DNA of 8,504 bases, from the NCBI GenBank assembly GCA_017560705.1, contig JAFZEK010000342.1, positions 1-8,504 of the forward strand, read 5' to 3'. Shown piece by piece: positions 1 through 6,169 of this stretch (position 1 is the stretch's first letter; each line of letters starts with the position of its first letter). The notes below the pieces were generated by a model, which did not search any database, was not told where the DNA came from, and saw nothing but the letters and a program-made list of their open reading frames with translations. The translations under genes were made by a program, and so were the position numbers. The DNA comes from Bacteroidales bacterium. GTDB taxonomy: Bacteria; Bacteroidota; Bacteroidia; Bacteroidales; P3.

Positions 1-2
1 AG

Positions 3-2039
3 ATGAAAGAAAATCCTTTTTTAACAGAATGGAATACACCTTTTGGAGTTCCACCTTTTGATCAAATAAAAACAGAACATTACATTCCTGCATTCGAGGA
101 AGGTATGCGTTTGCAAAAGAACGAAATAGATGCTATTGTAAACAACACCGAAGCTCCTACTTTTGAAAATACAATAGAAGCATTGGAATACAGTGGCAGC
201 ATTCTTGATAAAGTATCATCAGTATTCTTCAACCTTACTGAATGTAACAACAGTGATGAAATGGAAAAGATAGCTAATGAAATTATTCCTCAACTATCGA
301 ACCACGGAGATGATATAAGCTTGAACGCTAAACTTTTTGAACGTATAAAAGCTGTTTACGACCAAAAAGAAGAACTAAATCTTAATGCAGAACAAATGCG
401 TTTATTAGAAGAAACATATAAAGGCTTTGTAAGAGGTGGTGCTAATGTGCCAGCTGAAAAACAAGCACGTTTCCGCGAAATAAACGAACAACTTTCGTTG
501 CTATCTCAACGCTTTGGCAACAATGTGCTTAAAGCTACCAACGAATATCAACTAGTAGTAGAAGACAAAGCTAAACTAGCAGGACTTACTGAAGACCAAC
601 TAGCTGCTGCATTAGAAACAGGTGCTGCTAATCCTGAAACTAAAGGTAAATATGTGTTCACATTGCACAACCCAAGCTTGCTACCATTCCTTTCGAACTG
701 CGACAACAGAGATTTGCGTAAAGAAATATGGACTGCCTACGCAGAACGTTGTACTTCAGGATCTACAAATAATACTATTATAATAGATTCTATAGTAAAC
801 CTAAGACTAGAACGTGCTAATATCCTTGGTTTTGAATCGCACGCTGCATACGTTTTAGATGACTGTATGGCTAAAACTCCTAATGCAGTAAACGAATTAC
901 TTATGAATGTATGGAAACCAGCTATAGCTAAGGCTCAACAAGAAGCTGAAGAATACAAAAATATGATTAAAGCTGAAGGAGCTAACTTTGAATTAGAACC
1001 ATGTGACTGGAGATACTACTCTGAAAAACTACGCAAAGAAAAATATAACTTGAACGATGAAGAAATACGTCCTTATTTCTCTCTTGAAAATGTTCTTAAT
1101 GGAGTATTCGATGTATCTGGAAAATTATATGGACTTACTTTTGTAGAAAACAAAGAAATACCTACTTACGACAAAGAAGCTGTAGTATATGAAGTACACC
1201 GTGAAGGTAAAGTTATAGCTATCCTTTATATGGACTTCCACCCACGTGAAAGTAAACGCAGTGGTGCTTGGATGACCGAATTCAGAGGACAATATGAAAC
1301 TAAAGACGGTGAAAATATTATACCTATAATATCTCTTGTATGCAACTTTACTAAACCTACAGCCAACAAACCATCATTGCTTACTTTCGACGAAGCTGAA
1401 ACATTGTTCCACGAATTTGGACACGGATTGCATGGTATGCTTTCTAAATGTCACTACAAATCATTGGCGGGTACTAATGTGTCTAGAGACTTTGTTGAAC
1501 TTCCATCTCAAATAATGGAAAACTGGTGTCGTCATTCAGAAGTAATGAAATCTTACGCTAAACACTACCAAACTGGCAATGTAATACCAGATGAATTAAT
1601 AGCTAAAATAGAAAATGCCGGAACTTACGGACAAGGTTTTGTTAATGCAGAACTTATAGCTGCTTCATTATTGGATTTCCAATATCACATAATAACTACT
1701 CCTACCAAAATATCTTTGCCAGAATTTGAAAATCAAGCTATGGGTAGCATAGGATTAATTCCTGAAATCATTTCTCGCTACAAGAGTACATATTTCCAAC
1801 ACATATTCTCTGGTGGATATAGCTGTGGATACTACAGCTACACTTGGGCTGCTGTATTGGATAACGATGCTTTTGAAGCATTTAAAGAAAATGGTTTGTT
1901 TGACCAAGCTACAGCTGATGCTTTCCGCACTAACGTGTTAGAACGTGGCAACACTGAAGACCCAATGGTTCTATACAAACGATTCAGAGGTCAAGAACCT
2001 TCTATTACTCCTCTATTGAAAAACAGAGGTCTACTATAA
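3..2039 (+). CDS. dcp: M3-family zinc metallopeptidase, peptidyl-dipeptidase Dcp type
   Basis: This is a thermolysin-fold zinc oligopeptidase of family M3, which in the Dcp subgroup removes dipeptides from the C-termini of short peptides, normally in the cytoplasm or periplasm as part of peptide recycling. The zinc site is intact: HEFGH at residues 470-474 supplies two histidines and the catalytic Glu471. The third ligand is Glu499 in FVELPSQ, exactly 25 residues after His474 as in thimet oligopeptidase. The substrate-loop motif GYSCGYYSYTW lies at 605-615. At 678 aa the protein is close to E. coli Dcp (about 680 aa). No signal peptide is seen, so a cytoplasmic location is inferred. The ATG at 3 gives a natural family N-terminus (NPFLTEWNTPFGVPPFDQI), but only two upstream bases are visible, so an earlier start or operon partner cannot be excluded. 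An intrinsic terminator follows 44 bases after the stop. Family assignment is secure; dcp versus another M3 name is slightly less so. Confidence 0.93.
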   Translation: MKENPFLTEWNTPFGVPPFDQIKTEHYIPAFEEGMRLQKNEIDAIVNNTEAPTFENTIEALEYSGSILDKVSSVFFNLTECNNSDEMEKIANEIIPQLSNHGDDISLNAKLFERIKAVYDQKEELNLNAEQMRLLEETYKGFVRGGANVPAEKQARFREINEQLSLLSQRFGNNVLKATNEYQLVVEDKAKLAGLTEDQLAAALETGAANPETKGKYVFTLHNPSLLPFLSNCDNRDLRKEIWTAYAERCTSGSTNNTIIIDSIVNLRLERANILGFESHAAYVLDDCMAKTPNAVNELLMNVWKPAIAKAQQEAEEYKNMIKAEGANFELEPCDWRYYSEKLRKEKYNLNDEEIRPYFSLENVLNGVFDVSGKLYGLTFVENKEIPTYDKEAVVYEVHREGKVIAILYMDFHPRESKRSGAWMTEFRGQYETKDGENIIPIISLVCNFTKPTANKPSLLTFDEAETLFHEFGHGLHGMLSKCHYKSLAGTNVSRDFVELPSQIMENWCRHSEVMKSYAKHYQTGNVIPDELIAKIENAGTYGQGFVNAELIAASLLDFQYHIITTPTKISLPEFENQAMGSIGLIPEIISRYKSTYFQHIFSGGYSCGYYSYTWAAVLDNDAFEAFKENGLFDQATADAFRTNVLERGNTEDPMVLYKRFRGQEPSITPLLKNRGLL

Positions 2040-2083
2040 GAACAATGAATAACCATTTTAGTTGAAATAGTATATAAATAATT

Positions 2084-2120
2084 AAGTTCCCTTGCTATGA
2101 TGTAGGGGAACTTTTTTTTT
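2084..2120 (+). terminator. Rho-independent terminator after the M3 peptidase gene
   Basis: An 8-bp perfect stem, AAGTTCCC (2084-2091) with GGGAACTT (2106-2113), encloses a 14-base loop and runs into nine consecutive T residues (2112-2120). It lies 44 bases past the peptidase stop codon and ends that transcript before the repeat-rich spacer. Confidence 0.88.
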
Positions 2121-2138
2121 ATTTTCAATTGAAATTTT

Positions 2139-2226
2139 ATACCTCGAAGAAAGTAAAATTACATCACGAGGAAAATGAAATTACATCTGGTGGAAATCTA
2201 ATCTACATCACGAGGAAAAATTATAG
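2139..2226. repeat. 22-bp tandem repeat array, four diverged units
   Basis: Units start at 2139, 2161, 2183 and 2205 with an exact 22-base period. The best conserved part is ACATCACGAGGAAAA (units 2 and 4). Unit 3 reads ACATCTGGTGGAAA and unit 1 is the most diverged (about 15 of 22 positions match unit 2). The preceding 22 bases do not fit the pattern, so the array has a definite left edge just after the terminator. No unique spacers separate the units, so it is not a CRISPR. A 22-base period is about two helical turns and would put each unit on the same DNA face, compatible with protein binding, but no function can be read from the sequence. Confidence 0.75.
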
Positions 2227-2251
2227 GTATATTTTGTTGATTTTTACTCTA

Positions 2252-2446
2252 GGAAACTTCTAAAAATTGCTTTGCAAGTGATTTGCGAAATTTTCTTGAG
2301 AAGATTTCTGCTTTCTTTTGACCCATCATAGCGGGCTATGCGATTGAAAAAGAAATAGAAAGATTCCAAGAAAAAACGCAAAGCACGCAAAAGTTCTTTT
2401 GTTTCATGATAATATTTCAGAGGACGTGGAATTTTTAGAAGTTGCC
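2252..2446. mobile_element. MITE-like palindromic element, copy 1 (TSD TCTA)
   Basis: A 195-bp non-coding element whose ends are inverted repeats: GGAAACTTCTAAAAATT (2252-2268) matches the reverse complement of 2430-2446 with one mismatch. It is flanked by a perfect 4-bp duplication, TCTA at 2248-2251 and 2447-2450. Inside, the left arm (from about 2269) and right arm (to about 2389) are imperfect reverse complements of each other around CATAGC-GG-GCTATG (2327-2340), so one strand can fold into a long hairpin. A second copy at 8086-8272 is about 86% identical over the aligned bases. It encodes no transposase and would have to be mobilised in trans. The 4-bp duplication suggests a DDE-type transposase, but the family is not identified. 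Confidence 0.82.
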
Positions 2447-2450
2447 TCTA

Positions 2451-2631
2451 TATTGTATAGGTGAAAATACTCGTTAATGCAAAACAAACAACAGAAATGG
2501 ATGAATACTTTGGTGTACTGCTGTACATTTGTAAAAGCTATTATATATAATAGTATAACCACGTGTAGATATAATATCTGAAGTGCTGCACTATTGTAAT
2601 AATGACAGCTTGCCTATGCCAGAGTGTTAGC
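2451..2631. other. Gene-free spacer with short dyads
   Basis: No credible gene is seen between the MITE-like element and the operon promoter. The stretch contains four short dyads: TGTAC-TGCT-GTACA (2514-2527), the 16-bp perfect palindrome CTATTATATATAATAG (2538-2553), AGATAT-A-ATATCT (2567-2579) and AGTGC-T-GCACT (2582-2592). In DNA this AT-rich some of these are expected by chance, but their clustering upstream of the operon promoter could mark a regulatory region. Confidence 0.4.
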
Positions 2632-2649
2632 TTTCTGATATATCAGAAA
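2632..2649. promoter_or_regulatory. 18-bp perfect palindrome, candidate operator
   Basis: TTTCTGATATATCAGAAA is a perfect 18-bp palindrome that ends 7 bases before the -7 element of the receptor-operon promoter and covers the place where the -33 element should lie. That position suits a dimeric repressor that would block sigma-factor access. The regulator is not in this window, so the role is inferred from symmetry and position only. Confidence 0.5.
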
Positions 2650-2665
2650 AAAGTTGTATATTTGC
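2632..2665 (+). promoter_or_regulatory. Bacteroidota-type promoter of the receptor operon
   Basis: TATATTTGC (2657-2665) fits the Bacteroides -7 consensus TAnnTTTGC at every fixed base. A -33 candidate, TTTC (2632-2635), stands 21 bases upstream, one base off the usual TTTG and within the palindrome. Transcription would start near 2672 and give a leader of about 34 bases before the ATG at 2706. Confidence 0.7.
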
Positions 2666-2677
2666 AAAACAAATAAA

Positions 2678-2701
2678 CCTAAATAAAAACCTAAATAAAA
2701 A
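2678..2701 (+). repeat. Perfect 12-bp tandem duplication in the 5' leader
   Basis: CCTAAATAAAAA occurs twice back to back (2678-2689 and 2690-2701), ending 4 bases before the receptor start codon. No Shine-Dalgarno sequence is present. The A-rich leader is the usual form of translation signal in this phylum, and here it has been duplicated. Confidence 0.8.
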
Positions 2702-2705
2702 TTAT

Positions 2706-5096
2706 ATGAAACAGATTCATAGGAAAATAGGAATGTCCGTCCTATTATTTTTTATGGTATTTGGCATAAGATTTAGCCAGGCACAAACCATCAGTGGTAC
2801 TATAACCGACAAAACAACTGGCGAAACCCTTATAGGTGCCACAGTGATGGACGTACTTTCGGGAAAAGGTACTGTAACCAATAATCATGGTAGATATTCT
2901 TTAACGTTAAAAGACGACACTGCAAGCCTTATTATATCCTACGTGGGCTTTGCTAGTCAAACTTTCTCTTTAAAATTAGAAGGTGCGTTGGAAATCAATG
3001 CACAGCTACAGCCGAGCATCGATTTGAAAACTGTAAATATTCGTTCGGAACGTCCTACTGATGCTAAAAGTTCTCAAATGAGTGCTATAGCTATACCTGT
3101 AGAACATCTGAAATCTGTGCCTGTAATGTTTGGTGAAACAGATGTGCTAAAGACTTTGCAGCTTATGCCCGGTGTGCAAAGTGGTTCGGAAGGTATGAGT
3201 GGTATATATGTGAGAGGTGGCGGCCCCGATGAAAATCTTTTCCTTTTGGATGGTGTGCCAATGTATAATGTGAATCACCTTGGTGGATTTTTCAGTGCAT
3301 TCAATGCTGATGCTATAAAGAATGTAACGCTATATAAAGGTAGCTTCCCGGCTCGTTTTAGTGGAAGGCTTTCTAGCGTGCTAGATATAACCACCAACAA
3401 TGGTAACGACAAAGAATATCACGGCAACATAAATATAGGAGCTATTTCGTCCAAACTTAGCTTGGAAGGACCTATAATAAAAGAGAAAACAACTTTTAGT
3501 GTATCGGCAAGAAGAACATACGCCGATATATTGTTACAACCTTTTATTTCTTTGCTTGGTACTTCTGTAGATGCAAACACTAATGCAGGGTATTATTTCT
3601 ACGACCTAAATGCAAAGATAACTCACAAGTTTTCGGAAAAAAGCAGATTGTATGCGAGCTTCTATTCTGGTGATGACGTAATATATGCCAAGTTTAGCAT
3701 AAATGATATGAATTATGGTTATATGTATGATAGCCGTGAATACTTGAAAATGAATTATAATTGGGGTAACATTGTAGGAAGTTTGAGATGGAACTATGTT
3801 ATAAATCCTCAGCTATTTATGAATGTATCGGCTTCTTACAGTAGATACCGCAACGATATGGGAGTAGGATTAGAATATTTCTATGAAAGCATATCTGAGG
3901 TAGAAGAGTATATGTTGGATATGACTTACAAATCGGGTATACAAGACATTACTTCTAGAGTAGATTTTGACTACAGCCCAAGCACCGAACATAACGTTAA
4001 ATTTGGTGGAGCTTTTACTCATCACATCTTCACTCCTTCAATAACAGGACTTAAAACTGAATATAATTCGACATATTACGTTGAGGACAACGGTTCTATA
4101 GACACTATAATGGGCGAAAGCATAGTGCACGCCGAAGAGCTAAACCTATACATAGAAGATGATTGGAGCATAACCGATGCTTTAAAAATGAACTATGGTG
4201 TAAATCTCTCAGGTTTTTTGGTGGAAGGTACGTTTTATCCATCTATTCAGCCTAGACTAAGTGGTAGATGGCTCATTAGCGACAACCTTTCTTTCAAAAT
4301 AGGATATGCTTATATGACTCAGTATCTTCACCTTTTAAGTACATCGGGCATAAGCTTGCCTACCGACTTGTGGGTGCCGGTAACTGCAAAAATAGAACCT
4401 ATGAATGCTCATCAAATAGCAGCTGGTTTTGCTTATAACATGGAAAACGATATAGATGTTTCCATCGAAGGTTACTATAAAAGTATGAACAACCTTATGG
4501 AATACAAAGATGGTGCATCCTTCTTTTCTAGTAGTGCCAACTGGGAAGACAAGGTGTGTCTAGGACGTGGTTGGTCTTATGGATTGGAGTTTTTGGTACA
4601 AAAAACTATGGGTAAGCTTACTGGTTGGGCAGCATACACTTGGAGCAAAAGTATGAGACTCTTTGACCGTCCAGGTCAAGTGCTTAGTAGTGGAAAACCT
4701 TTCCCTTCCAAATATGACCGCAGACACGATGTTTCCATAGTAATGATGTACAAACCAAATAATAATTTCGACATAAGTGCCACTTGGGTATACTGTACTG
4801 GAACTGCTACTACGTTTGCTATGGATGAATTTGAAATTCTTATAGACAACGACTATTCTACTACAAATCAATATATAGAAAGTAGAAACAACCTTAGAAT
4901 GCCCGACTATCACCGAATGGATGTGAGTATGAACTTCCATAAACAAAAGAAACACGGTGTGCGTACTTGGAGCTTAAGCGTTTATAATGTCTACAACCGT
5001 CATAATCCTTATATGCTTTTTGAAAGCAATGGACAACTTATGCAGTTGAGCATTTTCCCTATAATTCCAACAGTATCTTATCAATATAAATTCTAA
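2706..5096 (+). CDS. TonB-dependent outer-membrane receptor with carboxypeptidase-regulatory-like domain
   Basis: This is an outer-membrane active transporter driven by TonB-ExbBD. Residues 1-26 are a signal peptide (hydrophobic VLLFFMVFGI, predicted cut SQA|QT). A carboxypeptidase-regulatory-like beta-sandwich follows from about residue 28 to 112 (TISGTITDKTTGETLIGATV). The plug domain spans about 120-230, with MPGVQSG around 155-160, YVRGGGPDEN from 168 and LDGVPMYN around 181-188. The rest is a beta-barrel rich in alternating aromatic residues that ends in Phe (YQYKF), the usual outer-membrane insertion signal. At 796 aa it is shorter than SusC proteins (about 1000 aa), and no SusD gene follows. 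Instead a DUF4249 lipoprotein gene starts 63 bases downstream with no terminator between, so the two are probably co-transcribed and form one uptake complex. A good promoter and palindrome lie just upstream. The ligand cannot be predicted. Confidence 0.93.
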   Translation: MKQIHRKIGMSVLLFFMVFGIRFSQAQTISGTITDKTTGETLIGATVMDVLSGKGTVTNNHGRYSLTLKDDTASLIISYVGFASQTFSLKLEGALEINAQLQPSIDLKTVNIRSERPTDAKSSQMSAIAIPVEHLKSVPVMFGETDVLKTLQLMPGVQSGSEGMSGIYVRGGGPDENLFLLDGVPMYNVNHLGGFFSAFNADAIKNVTLYKGSFPARFSGRLSSVLDITTNNGNDKEYHGNINIGAISSKLSLEGPIIKEKTTFSVSARRTYADILLQPFISLLGTSVDANTNAGYYFYDLNAKITHKFSEKSRLYASFYSGDDVIYAKFSINDMNYGYMYDSREYLKMNYNWGNIVGSLRWNYVINPQLFMNVSASYSRYRNDMGVGLEYFYESISEVEEYMLDMTYKSGIQDITSRVDFDYSPSTEHNVKFGGAFTHHIFTPSITGLKTEYNSTYYVEDNGSIDTIMGESIVHAEELNLYIEDDWSITDALKMNYGVNLSGFLVEGTFYPSIQPRLSGRWLISDNLSFKIGYAYMTQYLHLLSTSGISLPTDLWVPVTAKIEPMNAHQIAAGFAYNMENDIDVSIEGYYKSMNNLMEYKDGASFFSSSANWEDKVCLGRGWSYGLEFLVQKTMGKLTGWAAYTWSKSMRLFDRPGQVLSSGKPFPSKYDRRHDVSIVMMYKPNNNFDISATWVYCTGTATTFAMDEFEILIDNDYSTTNQYIESRNNLRMPDYHRMDVSMNFHKQKKHGVRTWSLSVYNVYNRHNPYMLFESNGQLMQLSIFPIIPTVSYQYKF

Positions 5097-5159
5097 GTAA
5101 AAACAACTTTGCTGGAAAAAGAAATAAAACCAAAACAAATAAAAAACACTTATAAGACA

Positions 5160-6143
5160 ATGAAAATAGAAAAACATTATAGTATAATAGTATTATTATT
5201 TCTTTGCATAGGCATAACATCGTGCAAGGACCCTGTAGATATAGATTATATAGGCTATGAGAAGAAAACCGTAGTGGATGCCATAAACACTGTGGATAGC
5301 ACATTTGCTGTGAGGTTGACAGATAGCAGATGGGCTTTCTCGAACGTGCCGTTCAAAGAGATAGCTAATGCTGATGTAAACCTTTGGGTGAATGGTAATA
5401 AATGTTCTGCACCCACATTCACCACATGGAAGAGAGATAAAAATTATTATGTGTTTGACTCGTACTCGCTACGCGAAGGTGACTCATTAAGATTAACTGC
5501 TACAGTAAACAACAAAGAAATATCTGCAGGTTGTCGTGTGCCAGAAAAACCTCAAATATCCAACTTTAATGCTACTCAGTCTTTTGTTATCTCTGAATAC
5601 GAGAACTATACGGCCGACAGTGGATGGTTTACAGTAAATGACACCTCTTACATAATGTACAACATATCTTTCTCTTTGAATGACAACCCAAGCAAGAAAA
5701 ACTTCTACCAAATAGAAGTCTTGCAAAAATCAAAGAATGGAAGTATAGGCACTGCTGATATATACATAGACGACTATTTGCTACTAGACAACATATCATC
5801 CTTCGACATTGTAGAAGACTATGGTTTATATACTCGAAAATTCTTGTTTTCAGACAATGCCATAAACGGAAGAGACTACACTGTGAAGGTAGAAGTAGAT
5901 TTGTACAACTACGACAACGAACTTGCAAGCTATTATGACAATGTAGTATTCCGAATATCAGAAATAAGTAGCGACCTATACTACTTCCTAAAGACAAGAG
6001 ATGCTTCTCAAAACTCTGATGAATTATTCTCTGAGCCTACTTTGATTCACACTAATGTGGAAAATGGAATAGGAATAATGGGTGCTATAAACCCACTGGA
6101 TATACTACTTTGGACAAATCCTGATAACGAACAAAATAAATAG
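5160..6143 (+). CDS. DUF4249 family lipoprotein
   Basis: A 327-aa lipoprotein of the DUF4249 family, which in Bacteroidota is regularly encoded beside a TonB-dependent receptor like the one upstream and is presumed to sit on the outer membrane as its partner. Its molecular role is not established. The N-terminus is a lipoprotein signal: charged start MKIEKH, hydrophobic IIVLLFLCIGI, then lipobox ITSC with the modified Cys at residue 22, followed by KDP. Family signatures are the early strand region VNLWVNG (ANADVNLWVNG) and the C-terminal FSEPTLIHTNVENGIGIMG (290-308). The reading frame is open back to a TTG at 5109, but the ATG at 5160 is chosen because it puts the signal peptide at the very N-terminus. 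The radical SAM gene begins 26 bases after the stop, so this is probably the middle gene of a three-gene operon. Confidence 0.88.
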   Translation: MKIEKHYSIIVLLFLCIGITSCKDPVDIDYIGYEKKTVVDAINTVDSTFAVRLTDSRWAFSNVPFKEIANADVNLWVNGNKCSAPTFTTWKRDKNYYVFDSYSLREGDSLRLTATVNNKEISAGCRVPEKPQISNFNATQSFVISEYENYTADSGWFTVNDTSYIMYNISFSLNDNPSKKNFYQIEVLQKSKNGSIGTADIYIDDYLLLDNISSFDIVEDYGLYTRKFLFSDNAINGRDYTVKVEVDLYNYDNELASYYDNVVFRISEISSDLYYFLKTRDASQNSDELFSEPTLIHTNVENGIGIMGAINPLDILLWTNPDNEQNK

Positions 6144-6169
6144 AAAATAAAAACAAGTCTGCACACATT

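Noticed and set aside
2139..2226. 22-bp repeats as a CRISPR array
   Set aside because: The units are directly adjacent with no unique spacers, the array is only four diverged units, and no cas gene is present.
2477..2581. A 34-codon open frame in the spacer (MQNKQQKWMNTLVYCCTF...) considered as a small peptide or precursor for the radical SAM enzyme
   Set aside because: It has no convincing promoter or leader, overlaps two of the dyads, lies upstream of the operon promoter and shows no recognisable leader/core organisation. Such short frames are common by chance.
2706..5096. Receptor as a SusC-type glycan transporter
   Set aside because: It is about 200 residues short of typical SusC, and the adjacent lipoprotein is DUF4249, not SusD. 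No glycoside hydrolase genes are nearby.
5109..5159. Upstream TTG start that would add 17 residues to the DUF4249 lipoprotein
   Set aside because: It would bury the lipoprotein signal peptide behind a charged Lys-rich stretch. The ATG at 5160 gives a standard signal peptide and lipobox.
4560..5997. Antisense open frames opposite the receptor and DUF4249 genes
   Set aside because: They lie wholly inside or across well-supported genes, have low-complexity Phe/Tyr/Cys-rich translations typical of reverse frames in AT-rich DNA, and match no family I recognise.
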